From: Pseudomonas sp. WS 5079
GTDB taxonomy: Bacteria > Pseudomonadota > Gammaproteobacteria > Pseudomonadales > Pseudomonadaceae
NCBI RefSeq assembly: GCF_012985465.1
Contig: NZ_JAAQWN010000002.1
Location: 434,001-498,000, forward strand
DNA length: 64,000 nucleotides
Direction: 5' to 3'
In this document: piece by piece, positions 53,042-61,913 of the stretch
Layout of the letters: every line of letters starts with the position of its first letter
Position numbering within the stretch: position 1 is the stretch's first letter
Program-made: the position numbers and the translations under genes
The notes under the pieces: generated by a model
Databases searched by the model: none
What the model saw: only the letters and a program-made list of their open reading frames with translations
What the model was told of the DNA's origin: nothing

Positions 53042-55231
53042 CTAGCTGTTGGCCCGTGCCGCGTGCAGTTTTTTGTAGCTGTCGATCAACCGCAGGTGCC
53101 GGTCCAGCCCTTCCAGCTTCATACTGGTTGGGGTCAGGCCATAAAAGCGCACGCTGCCATCCACCGAACCAATGGCGGCGTCCATGCGCTCGTTGCCAAA
53201 CATCCGGCGGAGATTGGCCTCGTAGTCTTCCAGTTCCAAATCCTCGTCCAACTGCATCTCCAGCACTGCATTCACCGCCTGGTAGAACAGGCCGCGTTCG
53301 ACGGTGTTGTCGTTGTATTGCAGGAACATCTCTACCGCTTCCTTCGCCTCTTCAAACTGCTGCAAGGCGAGATAGATCAGCAGCTTCAGCTCCAGGATCG
53401 TCAACTGGCCCCAGGCGGTGTTGTCGTCGAACTCGATGCCGATCAGGGTGGTGATATCCGTGTAGTCATCCAGTTCGCTTTCCACCAGGCGCTCGACCAG
53501 CGCTTGCAGGCCCTCTTCATCCAGGCTGTGCAGGTTCAGGATATCGGCGCGGAAGAACAGCGCCTTATTGGTGTTATCCCAGATCAGGTCGTCCACCGGA
53601 TAGATTTCCGAATAGTCCGGTACCAGGATCCGGCAAGCCTTGGCGCCGATATGCTCGTACACCGCCATGTAGACCTGCTTGCCCATGCCTTCGAGAATGC
53701 CGAACAGGGTGGCAGCCTCCTCGGCGTTCGAGTCTTCGCCCTGGCCGGAGAAATCCCACTCCACGAACGCGTAATCGGACTTGGCACTGAAGAAACGCCA
53801 CGACACCACTCCGCTGGAGTCGATGAAGTGTTCGACAAAGTTGTTCGGCTCGGTCACCGCATGCCCCTCAAAGGTCGGCTGCGGCAAGTCGTTCAAACCT
53901 TCGAAACTACGGCCCTGGAGCAACTCGGTCAGGCTGCGCTCCAGCGCCACTTCCAGGCTTGGGTGGGCGCCAAACGAGGCAAATACGCCGCCGGTGCGCG
54001 GGTTCATCAGGGTCACGCACATCACCGGGAACTCGCCGCCCAGGGACGCATCCTTGACCAGCACTGGGAAGCCCTGCTCTTCGAGGGCCTGGATACCGGC
54101 GAGAATGCTTGGGTATTTGGCCAGCACGTCGGCCGGTACATCCGGCAGGGCAAATTCACCTTCGATGATTTCGCGCTTTACCGCGCGCTCGAAAATCTCC
54201 GACAGGCACTGCACCTGCGCCTCGGCCAGGGTGTTACCGGCACTCATGCCGTTGCTCAGGTACAGGTTTTCGATCAGGTTGGAGGGGAAATACACCACCT
54301 CGCCGTCAGACTGGCGCACAAACGGCAGTGAGACGATGCCACGCTCTTCATTGCCGGAGTTGGTATCGATCAGGTGTGAACCGCGCAACTCGCCATCGCG
54401 GTTGTAGATCTTCAGGCAGTACTCATCGAGAATTTCAGTCGGCAGCGCGTCTTTGCGGCCCGGCTTGAACCAGCGCTCGTCCGGGTAGTGCACAAACGCC
54501 GCGTTGGCGATGTCTTCGCCCCAGAATTGATCGTTGTAGAAGAAGTTGCAGTTCAGGCGCTCGATAAACTCGCCCAACGCCGACGCCAGTGCGCCTTCCT
54601 TGGTCGCGCCCTTGCCGTTGGTAAAGCACATCGGCGAATGGGCATCGCGGATATGCAGCGACCAGACATTGGGCACGATATTGCGCCACGAAGCGATTTC
54701 AATCTTCATGCCCAGGCCCGCAAGAATGGCCGACATGTTGGCGATGGTCTGCTCCAGCGGCAGGTCCTTGCCCGCAATATAGGTACCCGTGTCTGACGCA
54801 GAAGCCGGCATCAGCAACGCCTGGGCGTCGGCGTCGAGGTTTTCTACCTCTTCGATGACAAACTCAGGCCCGGCCTGTACCACTTTCTTTACCGTACAGC
54901 GGTCGATGGAGCGCAGGATGCCCTGGCGATCCTTATCGGAAATATCGGCAGGCAACTCGACTTGAATCTTGAAGATCTGGTTGTAGCGGTTTTCCGGGTC
55001 GACAATATTGTTCTGCGACAGGCGGATATTGTCCGTGGGGATATTGCGCGTGCTGCAGTACAACTTCACAAAGTAAGCCGCACACAACGCCGACGAAGCC
55101 AGGAAGTAGTCGAACGGACCGGGGGCCGAGCCATCGCCCTTGTAGCGAATCGGCTGGTCGGCCACCACGGTGAAGTCGTCGAACTTGGCTTCAAGCCGGA
55201 GGTTGTCGAGAAAATTGACCTTGATTTCCAT
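53042..55231 (-). CDS. OsmC-YcaO fusion protein
   Basis: A 729-residue two-part protein. Residues 1-140 are an OsmC/Ohr-like domain with both redox cysteines, C50 (SSALCAAY) and C112 (IDRCTVKK). From about 152 (IAGKDLPLEQTIANM) the rest aligns from memory with E. coli YcaO along its length, including NVWSLHIRD, CFTNGKGATKEGALASALGE, NGMSAGNT and the helical C-terminal part. YcaO domains activate amide carbonyls with ATP; E. coli YcaO is linked to beta-methylthiolation of ribosomal protein S12 with RimO. Joining to a thiol-peroxidase-like domain suggests a sulfur or redox role (inference). It is followed by the MBL hydrolase. Confidence 0.88.
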   Translation of the reverse strand: MEIKVNFLDNLRLEAKFDDFTVVADQPIRYKGDGSAPGPFDYFLASSALCAAYFVKLYCSTRNIPTDNIRLSQNNIVDPENRYNQIFKIQVELPADISDKDRQGILRSIDRCTVKKVVQAGPEFVIEEVENLDADAQALLMPASASDTGTYIAGKDLPLEQTIANMSAILAGLGMKIEIASWRNIVPNVWSLHIRDAHSPMCFTNGKGATKEGALASALGEFIERLNCNFFYNDQFWGEDIANAAFVHYPDERWFKPGRKDALPTEILDEYCLKIYNRDGELRGSHLIDTNSGNEERGIVSLPFVRQSDGEVVYFPSNLIENLYLSNGMSAGNTLAEAQVQCLSEIFERAVKREIIEGEFALPDVPADVLAKYPSILAGIQALEEQGFPVLVKDASLGGEFPVMCVTLMNPRTGGVFASFGAHPSLEVALERSLTELLQGRSFEGLNDLPQPTFEGHAVTEPNNFVEHFIDSSGVVSWRFFSAKSDYAFVEWDFSGQGEDSNAEEAATLFGILEGMGKQVYMAVYEHIGAKACRILVPDYSEIYPVDDLIWDNTNKALFFRADILNLHSLDEEGLQALVERLVESELDDYTDITTLIGIEFDDNTAWGQLTILELKLLIYLALQQFEEAKEAVEMFLQYNDNTVERGLFYQAVNAVLEMQLDEDLELEDYEANLRRMFGNERMDAAIGSVDGSVRFYGLTPTSMKLEGLDRHLRLIDSYKKLHAARANS

Positions 55232-55303
55232 GCGGGATTACCAGAATAGCGGAGCAAACGAATTGGCCGCCATTATCCGGCTTTTGCGGCGCAAGTCTCC
55301 CCC

Positions 55304-58042
55304 TTACCCCAACAACCCCATCTCCTGCGCCCGCGCGACGGCCTGGGTACGGCGTTCCACTCCCAGTTTGCTGTTGATATGGCTGGCGTGGGTCTTGACG
55401 GTGTGCAGCGAGATAAACAGTTGGTTGCTGATTTCCTGGTTGGAACACCCTTGGGCGATCAACTGCAGCACCGCCAGCTCACGGGCGCTCAAGGTTTCGC
55501 CGGTGTGGGTGATTTCGATCGGCTCGCGCAGGGCAACTACCGGCAGCAAGGCCCACAAGCTTTGCCGCAGCAGGTCATTCGGCGCGTGGCCCAGTTGCTC
55601 ACGCATCCAGTCCGGATAACGTTCCAGCAAACGTTGGAAGGGTTGCAACGCACCGCCGCTCGCCACTTGCAGGGCGCGGGCAAAAACCGGGCGGGCCGAT
55701 GCAGCCTGACCGTCATCCAGCAACAACAGCACGTACTGGTTCAGGGCCATCACTGCGATCATCTGCTGGCCTTTGCCTTCAGCTTGCCGGGCGAGTGCAT
55801 CGAGCCGGCGCAGGGCGTTTTCGGCTTGGCCACGAATGGCATCAAGGGCCGCCTGCTGCAATTCGATATGTTGCGGCAGATGTGGATGAAACTCCGGGGC
55901 GGCGGCAGCCTGGTCGCCGTTGTAGGTTTGCCCCAGCCGCGCCAGCCAGGCATCGGCCAGGTCCGTACGGCCCTGGGCCAGCCACAACTCGCATTTGATC
56001 AATGTGATCATGGCCAGGTAGTAAATCGGCGGCACATCCCAGATATGCATCAGCCGCTCGGCTTCGGCCAGCTCGGCAAAGGCCTTGGGGAAATCGCCAC
56101 GGCGCCCCTCGAGGTTGGCGATGACACAGTGGCCGATCAACACGCTGATATCCCGGCAGGCGCGAGCCTCGGCTAACCCGGCACGCAGGCGCAACAGCCC
56201 GGCTTCGGGCTGGCAACGCATCAGCAGCAGGAACCCTTCGTACAGCGACAGGCGCGCACGCACCGCATACAGGCGCTGAGGCGCCAGGCCCTGCAAGCGT
56301 TGCAGGCCCTCGCGTACCTCGTCCAGGGAGCGCAGGATTTCCCCGCGCGCCTGCAGCACCCGCGCCCGATCGTAATGGGCCAGGGCCTCGAACAGCGGGT
56401 TGCCGACGCGTTGCGCCAGCTCCAGGGAATCGCGATTCAAGCCGCGTGCGCGCCACAGGTCGGCGTCGACGATGGCCAGGTTCGACAGGGTCGAAAGGCA
56501 CATCAAGCGCTGGCCGTAACGCTTGAGCGGCAGGCTTTCCAGGGCTTCGCTGCAATACAGCTGGGTCAGCTCGCGGTTGCCGCGCCCACGGGCAATGATG
56601 CCACTGAGGGCCAGCCACTGGGCGAGCATCGACTTCTGCGCCGTGGCCGACGGTGCCGGCAGGAAGCGGCTGAGATGGCTGGACAGTTCTTCTGCGGCGT
56701 CCAACTGACAGGCCAGCCCCAGCGCCCAGCTGTAGAGCACGATCAAGCGGGGCGTGCTGATCAATAGGCTGTCGGGCAAGTCCATCTTCCAGCGTAGGAG
56801 CATGCCGACATTCTGTTCAGCCAGCAGTTGCTCCTCAGACAGGTTCTGCACCAGGTTCGCCGCTACATCCAGATGCCCGGCGCGCAGGGCCTGTTCCACG
56901 GCTTCATCGAGCAAGCCCTGGGCATTGAACCAGCGACAGGCGCGCAAGTGCAGGCTGGCGGCCGGCAGCATCGCATTCGGCGAGCGCCGGGTGCGCAGCA
57001 AATCGGAAAACAAGTGGTGATAGCGGTACCAGTGACCCTGTTCGTCCAGCGGCACCAGGAATACCTGATGAGCTTGCAGGTAACGCAGGATTTCCGCGCT
57101 GTCATGGACCTCGCGCACCGCATCGCAGAGCTCGCTGCAAAAACGCTCCTGGGGGGCGGTGTCGTATAAGAACGCCTGGACTTCCGGCGGCAGGCAATCG
57201 ATCACCTCTTCCAGCAGATAGTCACGGATCAGCCCTTCGCCACCATGCAGGCCTTGGGGCAGGTTGGCCTCGCTGCCGGCTTCGGCGGCCGCCAGCAACC
57301 AGAAGCGCAGGCCGGCCACCCAGCCTTCGCTGCGGCGGATCAGGTTGTCCAGTGCCTCACCGCGCAACGAACTGCTGTGGCGGTCAAGCAAGGCCAGGGA
57401 TTCGTCGTTGGTCAGGCGCAGGTCTTGCTCATGCAACTCCAGCAAATGCCGGGACAAACGCAACCGCGCCAAATGCCAGTCGGGACGCTGGCGGCTGGTG
57501 ACCAGCACCAACAAGCCATCAGGCAAATGATTGAGGAAAAATTGCAGGCAGCGATCCAGCACCGGCCCCTGGGCCAGGTGGTAGTCATCCAGCACCAGTA
57601 ATAACGGCGTGCGTGTGGATAGATGGACGGTCAATTCGTCGAGCAAGCCATCGAGCCATTCTTCAAAGGCAAACGGTTGGTGGCGCTGACGCATTTTCAG
57701 CAGGCCCAGGGCCTGGCTGCCTACCTGCGGGAAATACTGTTGCAGACCCTCCAGCAGGCGTTCAAGGAAACGCCCCGGATCACTGTCCCGCGCACTGAGG
57801 CCCAGCCACAGGCTTTGCCAGTGATCCGGCAGGCTTTGGCAGAACTCCACCGCCAGCGAGCTCTTGCCGAACCCGGCTGGCGCGCTAACCAGCAGTAAAC
57901 GGCCCTCCAGGCCCGCGCTCAGGCGCTCGCAAAGGCGTGGGCGCAGCACATAGCCATCAGGCAGTGGGGGTCGATAGAAGCGCCCTTCCAGCGTGGGGAT
58001 TACCGCACTGGCAGGCCCTTGGATTGGGGACAGATCAGTCAT
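55304..58042 (-). CDS. MalT-like LuxR family transcriptional regulator
   Basis: A 912-residue regulator of the STAND/LAL type. Walker A (APAGFGKS) is at about 54-61 and Walker B (LLLVLDDYH) near 147. A long helical TPR-like sensor region spans about 390-830. The C-terminal LuxR helix-turn-helix is at about 848-905 (LSARELAVLQLIAQGCSNQE). The ATG at 58042 is favoured; an in-frame ATG at 58075 is possible. It is the likely activator of the DUF1329/DUF1302/acyl-CoA-ligase genes just upstream on the same strand. Confidence 0.87.
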   Translation of the reverse strand: MTDLSPIQGPASAVIPTLEGRFYRPPLPDGYVLRPRLCERLSAGLEGRLLLVSAPAGFGKSSLAVEFCQSLPDHWQSLWLGLSARDSDPGRFLERLLEGLQQYFPQVGSQALGLLKMRQRHQPFAFEEWLDGLLDELTVHLSTRTPLLLVLDDYHLAQGPVLDRCLQFFLNHLPDGLLVLVTSRQRPDWHLARLRLSRHLLELHEQDLRLTNDESLALLDRHSSSLRGEALDNLIRRSEGWVAGLRFWLLAAAEAGSEANLPQGLHGGEGLIRDYLLEEVIDCLPPEVQAFLYDTAPQERFCSELCDAVREVHDSAEILRYLQAHQVFLVPLDEQGHWYRYHHLFSDLLRTRRSPNAMLPAASLHLRACRWFNAQGLLDEAVEQALRAGHLDVAANLVQNLSEEQLLAEQNVGMLLRWKMDLPDSLLISTPRLIVLYSWALGLACQLDAAEELSSHLSRFLPAPSATAQKSMLAQWLALSGIIARGRGNRELTQLYCSEALESLPLKRYGQRLMCLSTLSNLAIVDADLWRARGLNRDSLELAQRVGNPLFEALAHYDRARVLQARGEILRSLDEVREGLQRLQGLAPQRLYAVRARLSLYEGFLLLMRCQPEAGLLRLRAGLAEARACRDISVLIGHCVIANLEGRRGDFPKAFAELAEAERLMHIWDVPPIYYLAMITLIKCELWLAQGRTDLADAWLARLGQTYNGDQAAAAPEFHPHLPQHIELQQAALDAIRGQAENALRRLDALARQAEGKGQQMIAVMALNQYVLLLLDDGQAASARPVFARALQVASGGALQPFQRLLERYPDWMREQLGHAPNDLLRQSLWALLPVVALREPIEITHTGETLSARELAVLQLIAQGCSNQEISNQLFISLHTVKTHASHINSKLGVERRTQAVARAQEMGLLG

Positions 58043-58188
58043 CGCCGGGCTCTTGTAGTAGGCTGTGGTCGGCATTGCAGATGTCCGCAGACTAGCGTTA
58101 AAACCCGTCGCTTTGTAGATCTTTGCAACATTTGTCTGAAAAAGACTACAACAAGAAATAACCAGCGTTGTTCAGCCCCCCAAACAAA

Positions 58189-58275
58189 TGTAGGAGCTGG
58201 CTTGCCTGCGATTGCATCGCCTCGGTATGTCAGATAGACCGAGGTGATGCGATCGCTGGCAAGCCAGCTCCTACA
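58189..58275. repeat. REPIN
   Basis: TGTAGGAGCTGGCTTGCCTG starts at 58189 and the inverted unit GCTGGCAAGCCAGCTCCTAC ends near 58274. The centre also holds CATCGCCTCGGT/ACCGAGGTGATG as an inner inverted repeat, so the whole could fold into one long hairpin. Confidence 0.85.
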
Positions 58276-58298
58276 GAGGCCAACGTGTTTACTGCACG

Positions 58299-59663
58299 TT
58301 AGCGAACACCGTCCTGGCGCAGGGCCGCCGGGGTGAAGTCTTTGGTGGTGGCGGTGAAGCCGAAGTCATAGGCCTTTTTCTCTTCGTTCTTCATGCCCAG
58401 TGCCAGGTAGCGGCCGGACTGCAGGTCGTAGAGGGTTTCCAGGGCGTACCACGGCACTTGCTTGTCGTAGTAGTTCTCGCCATGGGCTTCAGCCACGCGC
58501 CACAGCTGGCCACGACCGTCGTAGTGGTCGATCACCGCCGCTTGCCAGGTGTCTTCATCGATGTAGAAGTCACGTTTGGCGTAGATATGGCGCTGGCCCT
58601 CCTTCAGGGTTGCGACCACGTGCCAGACGCGGCGCAGTTCATAGCGTGCCAGGTCCTGGTTGATGTGCCCGGCCTTGATGATGTCGGAGTACTTGAGCTT
58701 CGGATCGTCGAGCTTGTAGCTGTTGGACGCGATGTAGATTTCCTTCTTGCCTTCCAGCTTCCAGTCGTAGCGATCCGGCGCACCGTTGTACATGTCGAGG
58801 TTGTCGGAGGTACGCAGGCCATCGGCAGCGGTACCCGGCCCGTCATAGGACACTTGCGGCGCCCGGCGTACACGGCGCTGGCCGGCGTTGTAGACCCACG
58901 CCGCGCGCGGTTCCTTCACCTGGTCCAGGGTCTCGTGCACCAGCAATACACCACCGGCCAGGCGCGCCGGGGCGGTCACTTGCTGCTTGAAGTAGAACAG
59001 GATGTTGCCCGGGTTTTTCGGGTCGTAGTCCTTCATCTTGTCGCGGAACACGAACTGATCCTGGAAGTACACCAGGCTGTACGAGCCGTTGGCCTGTGGC
59101 GTGGCCTGGGTCACCAGGCGCGTGACGCTGCCGCCGCGATAACGGGTGATGTGGTTCCAGATCACCTCGACCCCGCTTTTCGGGATCGGGAACGGAATCG
59201 CGGTCTCGAAGTTTTCCAGGCCGTTGCCGCCACCTACCAGGTTGGTGCTGGTGGCGTTTTTCTTGATGGCGGCGAACACTTCCGGCGGCACGGTGGCGCC
59301 GCGATGGGTGGTGTACACCGGCATCTTGAAGGTTTCGGGGTAGCGCTTGAACATCGCGTACTGCCCCGGGGCCAGCTTGTCTTTGTACTGCTCGACGTTC
59401 TGCGCGGTGATGGTGAACTGCGGCTGCTCGCTGGCATACGGGTTGGCCAGGAAGCCCTTGGCATCCACGGCGCCGGCGTTGGTCGGCAGGGCTTTCCAGG
59501 CCGGGATGGTGCCGGCAGCGTTGCCGGCCATTTCCGCGCCCATCGGGGTCAATGTGGTGCCCAGCTTGGCGGCTTCATCCGCCGAGACCGCCGCCATGAC
59601 GCTGCTGGCCATGATCGACAGTCCCAGCACACCCACGTGCAACAGACTTTTGGTTATTTTCAT
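58299..59663 (-). CDS. DUF1329 periplasmic/outer-membrane protein
   Basis: A 454-residue exported protein. The signal peptide is about residues 1-24 (ending SSVMA). The mature protein is beta-rich with conserved aromatic segments (DYDPKNPGNILFYFKQQVTAP, VYNAGQRRVRRAPQVSYDGPG, RVWHVVATLKEGQRH). The DUF1329 fold is thought to resemble lipid-carrying LolA/LolB proteins. It is 42 bases after the DUF1302 gene, its standard partner. It is probably involved in moving a lipid or ester across the envelope. Confidence 0.87.
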   Translation of the reverse strand: MKITKSLLHVGVLGLSIMASSVMAAVSADEAAKLGTTLTPMGAEMAGNAAGTIPAWKALPTNAGAVDAKGFLANPYASEQPQFTITAQNVEQYKDKLAPGQYAMFKRYPETFKMPVYTTHRGATVPPEVFAAIKKNATSTNLVGGGNGLENFETAIPFPIPKSGVEVIWNHITRYRGGSVTRLVTQATPQANGSYSLVYFQDQFVFRDKMKDYDPKNPGNILFYFKQQVTAPARLAGGVLLVHETLDQVKEPRAAWVYNAGQRRVRRAPQVSYDGPGTAADGLRTSDNLDMYNGAPDRYDWKLEGKKEIYIASNSYKLDDPKLKYSDIIKAGHINQDLARYELRRVWHVVATLKEGQRHIYAKRDFYIDEDTWQAAVIDHYDGRGQLWRVAEAHGENYYDKQVPWYALETLYDLQSGRYLALGMKNEEKKAYDFGFTATTKDFTPAALRQDGVR

Positions 59664-59705
59664 GTTCTGGTCTTCCTGAAAATACTGACTGCTTAAAGAG
59701 TGTGC

Positions 59706-61577
59706 TTAGAAGTTCACGCCGGCGCTCAAGGCGACAAAATCGCGGTCATCCACCGTGCTGAAGTCGCCACCAAAGAAGTTGGTGTAGTTCAGGCTGACGG
59801 TGTAGGTGTTCTGGTATTCAGCATCCACACCCAGGCTGACGGCCTTGCGGCCCTCTTCAAAGTTGCCGCCAGGGCCTGGCGAGTAACCTTTGACGTCATG
59901 GGACCAGGCCACGCTTGGCTTGAGGTTGACACCGGCGAAGACGTCCGGGTATTCCCAGATCGCACGGGCGCGGTAACCCCAGGAAGTGGCGGTGGTGTAG
60001 CCGTCCTGGTTGCAATTGGTGTTCAAGCCGGCAGTACTGCCACCCAACCCGGCACCAGCGGAGGTCGAAGCATTGAGACGGTTACAGAAACCGCCGGGCA
60101 AGCTGCCTGGCCCAAACACCGGGTCACGCCCATAACGCGCGTCAGACTTACTCTCAAGCCCCCCGACATGCGTCACACCAATCTCACCCACGGTCGTCAG
60201 GCGGCTTGCCCCCATGACCTGATCGAAGAAGTGCGTAAAGGTAGTTTGGAATTGGCTGACTTCTTTGCGGCGATAGCCATGCAAGTCCTGCCCAGGCTGC
60301 CCCTTGAGTACCGAGGCGTTGTTATACCCATTAACCCCAGTAACACCTGCAAACAGGATATCCGTGGTGTTGAGTTGTACAGGCGCATTCGGACGGTAGC
60401 TCAACTCACCACTCCACGCCGTGCCCGTAGGCAAGGTGGTGGAGAAACTCAAACCGTAGAGGCGAATGTCTTCCGGGTATTCAACAAAATAGTTGGAATT
60501 ACCCGCGACAATAACCGGCGCCAGGCCGGCCAACGGGGCTGGAAGGTTATTGGCAAGGTTGAACACGCGCTGGGAGGCGCCCTGGCCACTGAAAATCGGC
60601 GCACGGCTGTGATAGTTCATGAAGTACGCACCGAACTCGGTATCCAGCGGTTCAAAGTTGTAGTGAAACGCAAAACCGAACTGCCCACTGTCACGTGCAT
60701 CGCGGTCAGGTCCACGGGCGACTTTCACACCCTCTTCGTTCATGTCGACCCCTTGGGACGTCAGGAACGGGATCGCTGTTGCCGGGAATTGCGAACGCTT
60801 GTTCAGCACCCGCAGGTTGTCGTTGCAACCATCGGAAATAACATCCGGCTGCGAGAAAAAAGTCCCACAGTTGTCGGTAACCGTCTGGTCCCACTCCAAC
60901 TGATAGAACGCTTCCGCCGACAGGTTATCGGTCAAGGATTGCGACACGTAGAACATGTTGACCGGAATCAGGCCTTCCTTGATCTCGGCACCCGGACGAC
61001 GGAACGCAGACACGTCGATCGGGTTGATGGAGTTGATACCGCCACCGATAAAGGTACTTTCACCCCAGCTCACGACTTGCTTGCCAAAACGCACCGAACC
61101 CGGGGCATCGGCAATGGAATAGTTGTGGTAGATGAACGCATCGAGGATCTGCCCGCCAGAAGACTTGGCGCCCTCTTTGCGATTGTGGTCGCTGATGTCC
61201 TTGAACTCGCGGCTTTCGTCCTTGAGTTCAAAGTCATACCAATACTTGCCACGCACAAACACACCGGTATCGCCGTACTTCAGTTCCAGGTCATGGATAC
61301 CCTTGAAGATCTTCGAGAACGTCTCCCCACGCTTGAAGTTCAAGTGGCCGTCATCGGAGGTCTGCGACAGCCCCCTGCCGCCGTTGTTGGCACCGATCAG
61401 GTCCTTGTTGGGCTTGGACGTGCCCCAACTGGCCCCCACCGACAGGGACGAGTCGAAGCTGCCTTCGACCTCACCAATGTTGAAACTGACGCCGAATGCG
61501 GGCCCGGCGAGGGTCGAGGCAAGACTGACCGCCAGGGGCAATCTCGCCCGGCGCCAGAACTGATTTACTGAGGTCAT
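59706..61577 (-). CDS. DUF1302 outer-membrane protein
   Basis: A 623-residue exported protein. The signal peptide is about residues 1-29 (ending GPAFG), and long alternating beta strands end in AGVNF with a terminal Phe, typical of an outer-membrane barrel. Family segments include FNIGEVEGSFDSSLSVGASW and VSWGESTFIGGGINSINPIDV. Cysteines in DNCGTF, SDGCND, GFCNR and NTNCNQ may form loop disulfides. It is cotranscribed with the DUF1329 gene. GGAG lies 8 bases before the ATG. It is likely the outer-membrane part of a hydrophobic-substrate transport pair. Confidence 0.87.
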   Translation of the reverse strand: MTSVNQFWRRARLPLAVSLASTLAGPAFGVSFNIGEVEGSFDSSLSVGASWGTSKPNKDLIGANNGGRGLSQTSDDGHLNFKRGETFSKIFKGIHDLELKYGDTGVFVRGKYWYDFELKDESREFKDISDHNRKEGAKSSGGQILDAFIYHNYSIADAPGSVRFGKQVVSWGESTFIGGGINSINPIDVSAFRRPGAEIKEGLIPVNMFYVSQSLTDNLSAEAFYQLEWDQTVTDNCGTFFSQPDVISDGCNDNLRVLNKRSQFPATAIPFLTSQGVDMNEEGVKVARGPDRDARDSGQFGFAFHYNFEPLDTEFGAYFMNYHSRAPIFSGQGASQRVFNLANNLPAPLAGLAPVIVAGNSNYFVEYPEDIRLYGLSFSTTLPTGTAWSGELSYRPNAPVQLNTTDILFAGVTGVNGYNNASVLKGQPGQDLHGYRRKEVSQFQTTFTHFFDQVMGASRLTTVGEIGVTHVGGLESKSDARYGRDPVFGPGSLPGGFCNRLNASTSAGAGLGGSTAGLNTNCNQDGYTTATSWGYRARAIWEYPDVFAGVNLKPSVAWSHDVKGYSPGPGGNFEEGRKAVSLGVDAEYQNTYTVSLNYTNFFGGDFSTVDDRDFVALSAGVNF

Positions 61578-61913
61578 CGACGCTACTCCATGTGCATTTT
61601 ATTGTTATGGCAGTGAGCCTTTTCAAACACGCTTGTAACGGCCGGAATACAACGATTCCAATGCCAGACTGCCGCCGGACCACCCAGGACCGCAGCGCCG
61701 CATCCTTGAAAAACTCTGGGAGGGACTATAGCCAGCAGGGGGGTAGCGCTTGATCCCTCTAAAGTGTGATTTGCATCACCAACCCGTCTGCGACAGCCCT
61801 TTCGCCATGTCAGCGAGGGCTGACGCGAAAGAGAATGGCTCAAATTACGCAAATAACAAGGCGAAGGCCTGTAATAGAGCATTGCCGTGCCCGGGCGGGC
61901 ACGGCTGGAGGGG
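61578..61913. other. Non-coding region between DUF1302 gene and acyl-CoA ligase gene
   Basis: 336 bases with no credible gene. It holds the promoter of the DUF1302-DUF1329 operon on its left side and a GC hairpin (61884-61905) after the ligase stop. The only promoter-like text is AT-rich TAACAATAAAATG close to the DUF1302 start on the minus strand. No clear -35/-10 or -24/-12 pair could be fixed. Confidence 0.45.
61884..61905 (-). terminator. GC-rich hairpin after acyl-CoA ligase
   Basis: GCCGTGCCCG/CGGGCACGGC is a 10-bp perfect stem with a 2-base centre, 9 bases beyond the ligase stop. There is no T-run, so it may be a weak terminator or an mRNA 3' stabiliser. Confidence 0.4.

Noticed and set aside
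61610..61680. Possible sigma-54 promoter (TGGCATTGGAATCGTTGT on the minus strand) before the DUF1302 gene
   Set aside because: The -24 element is fair, but the essential GC of the -12 element is missing at the required spacing.
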